From NCBI GenBank assembly GCA_002803225.1, contig NXFV01000342.1:1-64000 (forward strand): a stretch of 64,000 nt of DNA, in the 5' to 3' direction. How positions within the stretch are numbered: position 1 is the first letter of the stretch; each line of letters opens with the position of its first letter. Both the position numbers and the translations under genes were made by a program. Shown here one piece after another: positions 33,776-46,184 of this stretch. The notes under the pieces were generated by a model, which was not told where the DNA came from, made no database searches, and worked only from the letters and a program-made list of their open reading frames with translations. Source of the stretch: Gamarada debralockiae (taxonomy: Eukaryota; Ascomycota; Leotiomycetes; Helotiales; Hyphodiscaceae).

Positions 33776-35772
33776 ATGGCGGACGAGAACGAGGACAGCC
33801 CCATGCAGAATGAGGATACACCCATGCGAACAGAGGAGGAATCCTCCGGTTCAGGGAGTGGCAGCGACAGTGAGGAGGAGCAAGTAGAATGGATGGTTAC
33901 GGCGCGACAAAAGCGATCAACAGCCGGCAATCGACTCTCCTCCCTCATTCAACAAGAAGAGCCAGACGACGAACTCGAATTACTCTTCGCAGAAGCCGAT
34001 GATGATGCAGGTTTCGAAGATGTCGATGCCGATCAGTCAGATGTGCAGATGGACTCTTCAGACGACGATGACGATCAAGGCCCAGCAGCAGGAGCAGACG
34101 ACCTAGAGGGCGAGAAGGAATTACAACGGGCAGCCAAGGCAGAAAAGGCGAAGAAGCGCAAGCTGAACGATGGCATACCCATATTCAAGAAGAAAGTTAA
34201 GATCGATCCTACGGCCTCCCAAGCACCTGCTCCACGACCCAAGAAGAAATCCGAACGCGCATCATGGATCCCCACCGCAGAGGAATTACCCACCCGAGCG
34301 TCGCAGAGAGGAACAACGAAGCAGCAAAAGAGAGCGTTGCATGCACAGATGGTGGATCGCGAAATCAAGAGACTGAAGCAGTTGGAGAACATGGAGAAAG
34401 CCGCGGCGGCGAAAGAGGCTGCGAAGAAACCGGCAATGACACAGGCGGATCGACTGGCTGAAGCGGCCAGGGTGGAGAAGGCCAATTCGAAGAGTCTGAG
34501 TAGATGGGAGGAAGCAGAACAGCAAAGAGAGGAGGAACAGAAGGCTAAGCTCGCAGCATTGAGTAACCGACATTTGGAGGGACCGGTCATTACGTGGTGG
34601 AGTGGTCTTGCTCAATGGGCTGGAGGACGACTGAAGCAGGTTGGCAAGAGTCTTATGATTGAGGACCCTAAAGAGAAGCCAGCAACATCGAAGAAGAAAA
34701 AGCTGGCAGATATAGAGGCCGAAACCGAAGCGACGCCATCTGAAGCATCCAAACCAAGCGCAGAGGACACGCTATCTAAGCTAGGTCCAGCTCCAGCCTC
34801 AGATCAACCTGTTAGGGGTGATTCACCTCCAGGTACTGGGACCTTAGCAGAGCCTTCAAAAGCTTTGGATCAAACCTCAGCACCTCCTCCTCCGCCCCGG
34901 ACAGAGCCTATTCCTACAGAACCTAAGAAAGATGTTTCCACGGTACTGCCGCAGTCATCCCCCCAACAATCCACACATCCTCCCGCTCAAGCCAGTATCC
35001 AAAGCCAGCCAGCGCCCATACAACCACTTCAGCCTCAACCTCCCACCATCTCCACACCGCAACCCCCAGCTCCCTCACATCCACCATTCATCCTCGCCCC
35101 ACCCCAACCATGGCAACCACTTCTTCCGCCATCACCAACACCACGAGCTTCACTCGATGGATCCGCTCCCGTTCCCGGACTAGGCTACAACCCACCGCCT
35201 CAACTACCCCGTCTAATGCCCTCCCAAACAACGCCCTTCACAATCTCTGCACCCCCTCCACCAACCCAGCCAGAAATCCCACCTCCCCCAGCTCACGAAA
35301 CGACGAGTAGGAATCTGTTGATTCTGTCGAACTTCGATGAGGTGCAGGTTAAGAATAAGGATGTGCAGACACAGATTTTGTTTGGGAGGAAGTTTCTGAA
35401 AGCTAGCAGTACGTTCTTGTACTTCCCATTTCTCTCTCGCTTTACATTCCCACCCCATTCCGCATCCATGTCATTCAAATCTTCAAATCCTCCAAACTTT
35501 GAATGGAAACCTAATGTCCAACAGAACCCAAACCCCACTCTCTCTGCGCCATCACCTCCCAACCCGCCAGATACCGCGACCCACAAACCGGTCTCGCCTA
35601 CTACAACATCAACGCCTATAAAGAGATCCAGAGGCTGAAGAAAGGGGAGTATAAATGGAGTGCGCTTGTTGGCGCTTATGTAGGACCGGGCACGTTTGCG
35701 GCGAGGGGTGTACCGGGGAGGTTCTTGACGGGACAGGTGCCAGCTCAGACGAGCCAAGTTGCAGGATCGTGA
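33776..35772 (+). CDS. YL1 nuclear protein (Swc2/Vps72), SWR1 complex subunit
   Basis: Subunit of the SWR1 remodeller that recognises the H2A.Z-H2B dimer and nucleosome-free DNA and promotes H2A.Z deposition. Two exons, 33776-35408 and 35525-35772, with a 116-bp intron, giving 626 residues. An acidic N-terminus (DSSDDDDDQGPAAGADDLEG) and the YL1 region with RSTAGNRLSSL and LELLFAEADDDAGFEDVDAD are followed by a Lys/Arg-rich helical part (KQQKRALHAQMVDREIKRL). A long Pro/Gln-rich linker follows. The second exon gives the YL1_C domain: SLCAITSQPARYRDPQTG, then AYYNINAYKEIQRL and YKWSALVGAYVG. Splicing from GTACGT to CCAACAG preserves frame (KASKPKPHSL). I chose ATG 33776 (MADENEDSPM); an upstream in-frame ATG at 33716 would add 20 residues. 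Confidence 0.92.
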
Positions 35773-36583
35773 GGTGAAGCTAGCTTGGATCATTCAAACT
35801 CTGGAGCCCAGGGCAGAGAGCATGATGACGAGAGTGTATAGTGTATGAATTGTATGATTGACGTGTATATGTACTACGACGGAGCATGATAGATAGTCAA
35901 AGCTGCATTGCTGTTGAATATCATGTTCCTGGACAATTAATTCACCTTGACCCTTCTTTAACTCCTCCTTGATCCCGTTTTGCCTCTTCTCTATCCGGTT
36001 CCGGCAAGTTGCTGGAAAGATTATCAAACCACCCTGTTCTCCCTTCCTTAAAGATCATCCCCGTCACATAGTTGGCAGTCGAGATCCGAAATCCCATTGG
36101 GAGGGCCAACAGTGATCCAGGCGTGTTGATTATTAACTTGAGCCTTAAAGGCTTCCATAAACTTTGTACGGACTTCACAGGTCAAAAATATTATTTCGAA
36201 GAGCAATTCTGGTAAGATTTGAAGCCTGTTCAAGATGTCAGGTGTTGGGATATTGCGGGCCTGAAGCGGCCGCTTCTGGCTCAGCTTGAAATTTTCACAA
36301 CGCTGTCGTCTCTTAGTTGTTTTAGTTTCTAGAGCATGGTTCTCTCACACGAGCCCGGCGAGTTATCGTAATCGACGGTTTGCTGCTCACGTGAAGCTAA
36401 GTGAATTGCATGCTCAGAGCACAACGCACAGAGGCACAACGCACAGCTCGTTCATGCCCCAATCGCAGCTGCCTGGAACATCAATTCATATCATAGCTAT
36501 CACCGGCTCGCTCAATTGAATTGACACGAAACAACAATTGCAGTTTGCTTAAATTGAAAGTTCCGGCAAGTAAAGCCGCACCA
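35773..36583. other. Intergenic, no gene recognised
   Basis: A 61-codon minus-strand ORF (36048-36233, MNRLQILPELLFEIIFL...) faintly recalls the start of an F-box protein but has no supporting continuation. Otherwise nothing recognisable. Confidence 0.4.
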
Positions 36584-39332
36584 ATGTCATTGTCAAGGAC
36601 GCCGGGCGAGGCTGCGGAAAGAGCTCAACGCCCAGATGCCGCGGGTGCGAATATCGACCAGAAAGCGACTCATATTCAGGAGAGTATCAAGGCAGCGCGA
36701 TATTACTGGATCTGCTGTCAGTGCAGCACGTTTGGGCCCACTTTCGAAAATCCTAGTGAAGACTTTGATGAATCTGAGTTTGACGGTCGAGGCGATTATA
36801 AGCAGTGAGCATTCGCGATGCACAAAGTACCAAATTGGGAAGAGTAAAGGGATTGATAATGACGGCATCATTTCAAGTAATCTTTCGATAAGATTCGAGC
36901 AGAGATTGAGAATGCGGATGGAGGCGAGGATGAATCCTATATTCATATCTTTGGCGTTGCTGGTGTCGTGATGGTCCAATCAACCTGAAGGATCCGGACG
37001 CTTTGGAGTGATGAAAACTGCCCTCCGCTTGACTGTCAGCATCGAGGCTGTAAGTTTTGTATGATTGCCAAGGGGATAAAGTCGGCGGATGGAGAAGGTA
37101 GTATTTGCTGGAATCAGCTAGGAGATAGATCAGGAAAAGCAGAATACAATGCCGAAAAGGGGGCCCGTGGTGCCTTGGTTTGCGATGATGATGGTAAGGT
37201 ATATTAAGTTTTCCTCAACATTCCTGAATGCTAATTGTGTTTATTAGACGATTTCGAAATCAATTGTTTGGGGCTATCTGAAGAGAAGCTTCTGCCCCTG
37301 GATGATATCCGCTACCTTCCAGCGATAGACTGCCACAAGAGGGCGGCCGCTTTCATGAGCGCAAGAGGAGAGTCTCACTGCCCATCAACTCCAGGAGAGA
37401 CAAATGGGTCGACCATTAGCACTGTTGAGAGCCCACCTAGGGCAGTGGAGGTCGAAGCCATTCAGCAAGGCGTCTCTGAGATCACTTTCGACTACCGTGT
37501 CGAGTCGAAGAAGACCGACTGTAAAGCTAAAATGAAGCTCTCATTGGAGCAGAGAGCTAAAAGAATGGGTATACTTGTCATGATTTTGAGACTTGTGCCA
37601 TTGAGCATAGGTGAATGCTACTTGGAATTCGATTTGCTGATATTTGTACAGATAAAGGAGTTCAACGGAAAAACACAAAAATTGTCCACTTCAGAGTGGA
37701 AGAGTAGAGGGATGTCTTCCAAATAGTGTTGTCGATCCCTTGGAATTCTTGATCATCTGGGAACATGCTGTTCTACCTTTTCTTATCGAGTTCATATCCT
37801 TCTGGTTCGGTCCTGGTTACACCATTGGGCTGCGCCGGGGAAAATGCCCCACAATGAGGACCATCAGCATTATGACAGATAGAGCATTCTCTGTGACTCA
37901 GTCATTGAGCATTGAAAGACACATCCTCGATCTCCTGCCCAAAGCTTTTCATGAGAGCACAAGTTTTGACTTCCGCGTAGGCACCATTAAAAATTTGGGC
38001 GTTAACCTTGACGACATCTGGGATCCAAGGAATCCCTACTACTATTTGCAGCCCAGTAATGGGAGACTCTGTTGGAATTTCCATTGGCCAGGGCGATGAT
38101 CGAAGCACATCAACCTTTGGGCCCTGCATCCTTATCGGAGATAGCCATTTCTGGCTCGTCAACTTTCATCCACTCCAAGATACTGCAAACACAAGAGCAA
38201 GGTGCCCTTGATTTGACTCTCGAACATCCTTCACCCGACGATCGAGATATATGTATACTATCTGGCCATGAATTGTTCAAATATCATCAACCAGACTTCA
38301 TTTTAGGCAAGGTGGCCGCGACTTCTGGCGTGGACCACAAGCCCACTCGGCTGTCGAGCAATCCATACTGGACAGAAGTTGGCTTGGAGAACCAGCATAT
38401 CGTTGTTGACTGGGCACTATGCACAGCGAGCTCTCCGCAGACCAATATCTTACGCAAACCAGCAGGGTTAGGAAAAGAGCCTACGAAAGCCATCACAGCG
38501 ATCAGTAATTCAATGTGGGGTGCTTCGGTTCACTCAACCGGACAGACTAGCGGACTTCAGGCATGGCAACATTTGCATGAGTCCTGAAGCGATTGGGCCT
38601 AAGATGAATGGGACGGGGACAGTCACCCGAGAATGGTTTGTGGAGGAGCCATATCCATACGATGACGAAGTAGGCTGGACGCAGTCTGGCATCTGGGTCA
38701 GCGGAGACTCGGGTGCAGCAATCGTTGATGACTAAAGTAATGTACTTTATGGTCAGCTATGGGGGCGTAACAAATATGATAAAAGTGATCCAGGGCCGAG
38801 AATTACCTTCTTCACTCCCATCTTCGACATCTTTGACGATATCCAAGAGAAGTATTCGGGATCCGCTCGCCCGCAACTTCCTCGCCATAGCGGCGGCTTC
38901 GACATTTGCGACTCGGGACTACCTGCTTGTTGGGAGTGTCTTAGGGAGCACCAGTTCAAGTATTCAACGCCAGTTATGTCACTCGAGCTACAACCAATGA
39001 TCTGTCCTGAAGAGATGACGCCACTGGAAGAGGAGCTTTTGACACCGGAGACCATCCGATCGCCAGACATCCGCAGACAAGGAGTACTTCTTTTCTGTTT
39101 CAACGAACCCCAGGATTCTAGTTGTGGCGATAATTCACTAGAATTTGAACACGAAATAGCCATAGATCCACTGGACAACGCGATTCAAGACATTCAGGAT
39201 GATTATTCCGAGGTTTTGTTCGAAAATGGTGCTCGAGGGCAGCCTATTGATGGTGGAATAAAGAGAAAGGTCTCGGCTAACTATCCGGGAAATGGATCTA
39301 GGAGGAGTAAAAGGGACGAGTTGGCTGGATGA
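36584..39332 (+). pseudogene. Trypsin-like multidomain gene, decayed
   Basis: Pieces of one large accessory protein can be read in order. First, from ATG 36584, comes a Cys-rich segment (YYWICCQCSTFGP, then at about 37010 NCPPLDCQHRGCKFCM) of the W.C..C...C..H..C..C type common in fungal proteins of unknown role. A central region (37248-37570) joins through an intron at about 37570-37651 to KGVQRKNTKIVHFRVEE, which runs into TAG. The C-terminal half is a chymotrypsin-fold protease-like domain with all three expected catalytic positions: His in WLVNFHPLQD (about 38170), Asp in IVVDWALC (about 38410) and Ser in SGDSGAAI (about 38705). These lie in different frames, and a TAA at 38733 interrupts the chain (IVDD*SNVLYGQLWG). 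The final frame ends at 39332. At least two indels and several stops make it non-functional. Confidence 0.6.
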
Positions 39333-41017
39333 AGGTTATAGCATTTTGATGGTTTTAATACTCTTTTAACTTTCGCCGTATGATTATTTATTACCTGGAA
39401 GAGTGCGAAAGTAGTATAGAAGAGACCTAAACGTGTATACTCCTCTGCTGCGGTGTCGGCTCTTTTCAATAACAGTCCATATATCTCGAATTGTCCGTCC
39501 GCAATGAGGAGCGCGTACAAGACTTCGTTGTTGTTTGTGTGCTCAGTTCCTGGGCTCCAAAAATCAAAATCACAAACTAGCAACCCCGTACCGTCGCTGT
39601 CATTGCCCCCCGTAAAACCAAGATCTTCCACGCAAAACTCAAGAACGCTAGATTGGCCAGTTAGACATACAGAGAGTAGCGCTCCACGGCAGATGATGAA
39701 TCCAGAAGAGACGTTTCCGAAGTCGTTGGTACCCTCTCTTTCGCAGCAAGCAGTTATAACCCCAAAATCAGTACGTGGGGAAAGATCTAGCCGGTATTTA
39801 ATCGGTCCAGAAACCGATGCCCAAGACCATGTGGGGCCTGATAAGGACGTATCCTAGAGACTCCAGTAACGGCGCTCCTAAGGCGCTCCCAAAGCAACCA
39901 CTTTGCGAGATCACGACGCCACAGTCCTGCCAGATATTGTCCGTCGTTCGTTAAGCGTGAAATCCTCCTTGAAATCCAGCTAGCAGGACCAGATAAAGCT
40001 GGCAAGCAATCGTTCGCAGCTGAGTTTGAGCTTGGAGTACTCATTCACATATATGTACCATAGTCCCAGCACATCTGTTAAAGACATATTCCCGATCCCG
40101 TTCAGCCCAGCTTTGGGAAGTCCAAATTGTGGCGTGTTACAATTGTCCAGTCCACAACATTCACAGGCAACACCAATTTTGCAATCCCACATCAACTCTC
40201 CCGAATGACAGTGAATTGTGCGAGGTGACAGAAGGCGCTCTTGGTAGGCCCATGCGCGAGATAGTAAAGGTGCCCTCAATGAGATCTTAGTACCATCCAG
40301 AGCTCTGCGCAAGATCCGCATTTTGGTTGTGTCTCCTTCAGACATGATGTCCGCATAAGCTTGTACCTGACTGTGACGTACAAAAACCCTCTCGCCGAAT
40401 TTATATCTGGAGGCTGGTATCTCATATGAATCAACTGCCTGGAATTCCTGCATTTCATCCTGACCTGAGTATACCCGCCTCTGGCACTCGAAGCCAACCG
40501 AGCTATCCGCAGCATGCGACGCTGCAAGGGTGAGATAGGAGTTGGAATAGATTTCAGCCATTTGCGCAGATTGTTTGTCCCAATTGTCCTTGCTCTCTTG
40601 GAGAATACAGAGAGAGTCGATCCAAAGATATCGAATGTTCAGAGCCTTAGTGAGAATCACAGCATCCAGAAACGTTTTTGGTAAAGACAACATCACAATA
40701 CCTGCCTCTGCTTGAGACAACACTTCTCTTGTCGTCTTAATGGGCTGATGCGTCCCCCAGCAATGGCTGAGAGTGACATATGCTCCGAGAATACCGCCAG
40801 TTTCTATCAGGTAGATTTTCCCAGTCGTTTCGTATCGATTAACATCGAGAACTCTTCGTGGAAGAATGAGATCTAGCCCATTTCTGCATCGCAGATGGCC
40901 TTCCTCGCAATCTTTAATCCACTTCTTTGCTAGGGTAGTGTTCCTATCCAAACTAGCAAAGGGAAGGACGGTGCTGCCCTGGCCGAAGCACCTAGCTGCT
41001 TTGGATCCTAAGGACAC
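39281..41017 (-). pseudogene. HET-domain gene with two frameshifts
   Basis: The HET domain is complete in the first 340 codons: YVTLSHCWGTHQ, LPKTFLDAVILTKALNIRYL, WIDSLCILQESKDNWDKQS and EIYSNSYLTLAAS, then SRAWAYQERLLSPRTIHC. At about 40000 the frame slips by one base; the next frame reads LPALSGPASWISRRI and YLAGLWRRDLAKWLLWERL. At about 39838 it slips again at a CCCC run, restoring GPTWSWASVSGPIKYRLDL. The last part runs to a stop at 39281. No ATG precedes the first frame: an in-frame TAA lies just before the GTG at 41017, so the N-terminus is missing or in an unrecognised exon. HET proteins trigger cell death on fusion of unlike hyphae. This copy is probably dead, unless the two one-base gaps are sequencing errors. 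Confidence 0.8.
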
Positions 41018-42596
41018 TTAGCATCCACTCGGACCATTCCATATTCATTAAAATAACGAGTCGCCTTCTGCTGCATAGAACTCTAGCTCGTACAATCTCC
41101 TCGACGCTTCATCTTTCGTCTCAATAAGCATACTGCATCCTTCGAGATGGCTTTTGCCAATCAGATGGGATTTTGGCGACGGCGTTTGAGAGCTGTGTAC
41201 TTCTTCGATTTTTCAATTCCAGATATGATGTGACAGAACCGGCACCCTTTCTCCCCTGACTCCCTGATCATTCTGATGTTCAGAAAACCTCATGCTAGCC
41301 TAAGGACCTGCAAATTGTGCAGAATGGGTCCATTTCATAAGCTATGTCTGTATCGTTCAAAGCGGTAGATGAATTTGATCGGCTTAGGATCGTGGCGAGA
41401 AAGCGGTCACCGCATGCAAGGCTGGCACAAAGGTGCCGCCTATCAAGCCAAGGACCACAACTTCAAGAATCTCAAATTGCGATCAATTGAAGGCGAATGA
41501 GAAACAGGGTTGCCGATCGCGAATGTGTACATCTGTTACTCCTGGTGCTTTGAATGAAGAAGGGAGGCGGGCCCTGCCGATACTGCGATGTGGCTGCATG
41601 ATGACAGCCTAATGACGCCTACTGGCAACTTAATCCCTGCAAACCCTGCACGGACGCTGGAGGCCACAGTATTCTCCTATATAATTCAGCGGATCTTTCA
41701 CTTTATGACAAAGAACTGTATCCTAGGCGGCTCTGGGCGGAGTCGCATTAAGTAGACTTCTAGGTTCTTTTGATCCAATAAGATTTTGGATGCCCCAAGA
41801 CTCTCTCCCCAATATAATTATAGGTCATCTCCTACTCACAGGTGCGACCCTAAGGTTCAAAACCGCCCTGAAGAACTCTCCGCATGATACTCCTTAGCGT
41901 ACGCCGTTCCGCCACGAGTCATGACTGCTCTCTCGCCTGCATAGATTGCAGCACGCCGAAGAGCTGCAAATCCCAGATAAAGTGCTTCTGCCCCAATCAA
42001 GATCTTTTCTGCGTTTACTGTGAAATTTCGGAGTCAGTAATCACTCAGAGAGGAGAAAGCTTTGAGAGGTTGAGAGGAGCGGGGTCATAAGTTCTGCCTG
42101 CTGCGCGCCATCGTTTGGCAGCCAACGCTCTTAGATACCAGCTGACTTCCTCTTCTCATCAACGGGCACACTCCGACAAATCACTCATAAACCCTACAAG
42201 AACTACAATCCGAACCCCTCATCCAAGACCACTCCACCTAGGCCCTCCGCCACTGATAACGGCAGAATATCTGCCCACTAGACTGTTCTTAAAATAAAGC
42301 CCTCGCTATAATGTTAAATTCAACTCTTGATTCGAATCCAAGGGAAGACTGTATGCACTGTGAAACTGTTCCATCAATTTTGAGAGAGGGCGAGGTAGAG
42401 GAAGACTTCGCTCGTAACTTTAGATATATTACGTTCACCTGGTAAATCAATACGGACATTAGCACAGAGCTCCATCTTTGCCTTTCATAGTTGCTAAGAG
42501 TGGGGATAAACAGCTCGTAATTGATTCAGTAGAGGTAAGTGTATAAACACTCTTACACATGTCTCCCTCCAAGCCAGCTCCTCCTGCCACCCTCAT
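41018..42596. other. Intergenic, no gene recognised
   Basis: No convincing coding region or repeat. A few ORFs under 70 codons on the plus strand (41884-42297) are Pro/Thr-rich or Cys-rich by composition only. Confidence 0.45.
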
Positions 42597-45072
42597 CTAT
42601 GGCAAAGACAAGAACAGATCCTTCATCTTAGGGTAATTCGGTGTCCCCAAACCAGTAGCAGGATCCCAGCTTTGCAAAGTTAGTGTTGATACGACCAAAG
42701 TCAAGTCACACTAGACATGAATTGGAGACTCACCCTTGAACGGCATGGAAACCTTGCGTACCGCACCCAAGGTTCGTGCCCTGCGTAACGTCGTTCAAAA
42801 CGTCGTCATGACTGTACAAGACAGGGTTGACGAAGCCAACGGGGCCTTTGCCGACTGCAGCGCGTTCCTGGTTCAACTAAAAGGCGCGCACATATGTCAG
42901 TAAAATAAAACATCCCACGTATGATCCAAAACATAACGTACCAAAGTTAAAACGGAAGCGAATAGCGGCGAAGCTAAACTCGACCCATAGAAATGGTAAA
43001 GGGTGCTATTCATGTACGCGGGGAAATGCGCTCCGTTGGCAGACACATCCGGGAATCCACGGCCAATTCGATTATAAATACCAGTGGTGGTGTTAACGTT
43101 TACGTTTAGTTCGGAATAATATGGGTAGGTCAAGTGGGCGCGATGGAAGTACGTCTCGACGTGGCCGTCCTGATATGTTGGACGGGAGAAATAATTTGAG
43201 AACCCACCGGCAGAGGAAAAGTTGACGGCTGATCCGCCCAAGTTGTCGGCCATGACAACCTCAGGATCGTAGACAGTTCCGTTAGGCGCAAGTTGACTTC
43301 CTCCGACAGAAGTCACGTACGGGCATCCGGATGGGTATTGAGGGTTAAAGATGAGCTCGTTAGGGCCGAGACAACCGGATGCAGAGCCATCGCCTGGAAA
43401 AGAAGTAACACCATAGTCTCCTGATGCAAAGAGAATAGAGTGGCCTTGAAGACCAAGCTTCATGAACTCGTTGCACTGACGGCGAGTGTATGGTGCCGGC
43501 AGGTCGGCCTCGGCTTGTCCGTAGGATGCAGAAATGACGTTCGTTGGGGTGTATACACCACACTGGAGCTTGCCTTTGTAACCCCCAGCTGCTGGATCAG
43601 GATAAACGGGGTCGATGGCTGGATCGTTGCCGGTCTCGCCGTCTGAGGTGTAGTTGCAGTAAGATCCATCTAGGGCATCGAGGAATGTATTAAAAAGGTT
43701 GGTTGTCGCAACCTCTTGTGGCTCATATATGTCATCGTCGGTTTGGTAAAGAGTGACGGTCTGAGGATAAATAAGAGACGTCCTATTTCTGTGTCAGTAA
43801 TTAAGACTGTGAAATGAAGCATGTTCTTAGGTACACTGACGTCATATCGATATCAATGTTAGCCTCGCCAGAGTTGAGTGCGCTCGCAGGATCAACGGAG
43901 TACGAAGCTCCATCGATAGTTGCGTTGATGGGATAAGTTCCTCGAGGAACATAAGGAGCATACGCCTTGAAGTAAGAATCGATATCTGACTCGGCGAAAT
44001 AGCTCCCTTGTTGGTACAATCCGAGAGAGTTACCAGGTACTGCCTTCGGGGCGTCGGGAATACCATAGAGGGCTTTGATGCAAGCTGGTGTGACATTCGT
44101 GCTACAGCTTTGGAGTGTAGGTGGAAGGCTTGCATCTGCAGAGGTAATAACCTCGTTATCATCATCCACGCTCACGTGGATGGGTGCCTTCGCGGTGTAT
44201 GGAGTTCCTCGTTTTGTCTTGACGGTGCGCTTCACCACTGGAGTAAGCTGAAGTCAAAATCTCGGAGTCAGCATTGCCCGATAAGGTAGAATTTGGAGTT
44301 GTGACAATGTCTCATGAGTCGCTACTCTCAGGACATGCCTAGAGAGTTCAAACTCTCCAGATATCCGAAGTTGGAAATTAGTGGTCCGAGCATTCGACTT
44401 ACCTTGACCCCAGGAGTAATATAATCGATGTGAGGCTGGAGATGCTCCGGCACGTGGTACCTGTTTATGTATCAGCTGAATATCACTGGAAGTGAGAGTA
44501 ATGTATACTTGTCACAGCCAACCCGAACTTTGGGGCTGTGCTTGTGCTCATGTTCGTGGAATTCCGTGAGCAGAAGTGCTTCTGCTTCCTCCACTGTGAC
44601 GTCTACGGCGATCCATCCCTTATTATCGGAATGGATGATACGAGAGCCGTGGATGCCAAAGCCAGTCAGCCATTCCTTGATTTTGGCTACGGTTTGCTCT
44701 TCTGGGGCGAACATGTTGTGAACCTCGTCAGCACTCCAGTGCTTGCCATACTTCTCGGAGGCGGGATCGGCCCTATATTGGTTGGTTGTTAGCTTGGGAA
44801 CTCTCGACTACATCGCATGACATGCATGATCAATTGAGCAACCTCGGTGAATCTTACACTTCCATGAGGTAATCATAGCCCTTCTCTAGATTGGTCTGCG
44901 TCATCCCGATTCGCATTGGGATCACAGCACTCTTTTCAACACGAGCACCCTTTGTCCAATCCCTTGAAAGAATGGTCCGCTCCTCGTGGAGCACGTGATT
45001 GATTGGACTGGGGGCAGGGGCGGCGTTGACGAGAGCCGCTATGGTGGCAACAACAGACAACTTGACAAACAT
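42597..45072 (-). CDS. Sedolisin (S53) secreted tripeptidyl-peptidase
   Basis: Acid serine-carboxyl peptidase releasing tripeptides from extracellular protein. Seven exons: 45072-44858, 44772-44509, 44460-44403, 44247-43841, 43782-42942, 42876-42734 and 42669-42597, giving 666 residues, all in phase. Signal peptide: MFVKLSVVATIAALVNAAPA. The pro-domain follows, with KYGKHWSADEVHNMFAPEEQ and IIHSDNKGWIAVDVTVEEAE. The catalytic Glu and Asp lie in SGEANIDIDM, the oxyanion Asp in LFASGDYGV, and the catalytic Ser in YGSSLASPLF (usually SGTS.ASSP). Conserved CPYVTSVGGSQ and RGFPDVSANG are present. The last exon gives WDPATGLGTPNYPKM, the Ca-site end. Intron 4 works in frame with the donor GTCAGT rather than the neighbouring GTGTAC. 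Several N-glycosylation sites are present. It looks intact. Confidence 0.92.
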
Positions 45073-46058
45073 CTTGAAGGCCGCTGTCGTGAAGCTTTCT
45101 AGAAACCAAGGCGCGGTGATGTGCTCCTCTTTATCCCAGAGATTAAGGCTCGAGTTCGGCTAGGAAGGTTACATTGTATTGTCGATCCGAAGCACGACCA
45201 ACAAGGGTGAGGTGTGCACACTTGCATCGAACAGGAAGCCGCTGCCATCTTTTTTCCAGGGGCGTGCAGGAATAGCCAGGTACATATCGGCGTGGAAACT
45301 GTCATCTATGTTATTATTGCACTAGTTTTTGTGTCACCAATTGCAGCGTCGATGTTGCGACCCGGCCTCGCCAAAGAGGGGAGCCACTTTTCCGAGCTTT
45401 GTCCCTAGTAGGAAGCTCGTTATCGCAATTTGGTATGTTTATCTGCAACTTCGCAGACCTTTCCTTGTTCTGCTAATTGCGGGGAAGGTTCTAGCTTGAG
45501 CTTTACAATACACGTCCCCCGAACGCCGATTTTTAATTTGGCCTACCTCGGTAAACTTACAGGAATATGGTGGTAGCCAATTATTCGCCATTCTTATAAG
45601 CGGGTAAGAGGCAGAATTCATTCATATATAATTAACTATACGGACGTAACAATGACATGTGAGAAAGACGGTAATACCGAAGGGATGGGAAAATAAAAAG
45701 GTTGGAATTCAGAGCTGGAAAAATAATCGAAGAGGAAACTTTTGGGATGGGGATCTAGCCGATGACGCTTCCTTGCAAATAAAAGGAATCGAGAGTTGCA
45801 ATAGCCAATCAAACATTGCGCACGAAAATAAACGTGGTTTTGTTGCACATCTTACATTGAGCTTTCCGTTTGGAGGGTAAAGCGAGATTGGAAACGGGTG
45901 AGAGAAGTTTTGACGAGTGAATAGTCATTTAAAAGGTTATAAAGAATTAAAATACCCTTAACTCCAATGGTTCGTAACAATCCCAATTATTTACTTCTAC
46001 GTTTCATGTTTCGGTCCACCTTTCCTGGTGAAGTCTATGTAAAAATTCAGCGAATAGG
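45073..46058. other. Intergenic upstream of the sedolisin gene
   Basis: No gene recognised. The proximal part is the likely promoter of the sedolisin gene; no unambiguous TATA box or pH-regulator cluster was identified. Confidence 0.4.
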
Positions 46059-46184
46059 TATCCCTTGGTCTGTCGTGGCTTGCCACAACGCTAACCTGAC
46101 CTATCACGATGCATTATCATGCATTATCATGCATCGTGATAGGTCAGGTTAGCGTTGTGGCAAGCGAAGACAGACCAAGGGATA
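46059..46184. mobile_element. Foldback MITE: near-perfect hairpin flanked by TA
   Basis: Bases 46061-46182 form one inverted repeat: arms of about 54 bp (TCCCTTGGTCTGTC..., then GCTTGCCACAACGC and TAACCTGACCTATCACGATG) match with two or three mismatches around a 14-base loop (46115-46128). TA flanks both ends (46059-46060 and 46183-46184), the signature of Tc1/mariner-type insertion. It is non-coding, and the transcript would be a long hairpin. Confidence 0.8.

Noticed and set aside
34075..34590. 171-codon minus-strand ORF inside the YL1 gene
   Set aside because: Antisense shadow of the Lys/Glu/Ala-rich YL1 coding region.
36048..36233. Possible F-box start (LPELLFEIIFL) on the minus strand
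   Set aside because: Only about 60 codons, with no conserved continuation or splice partner found.
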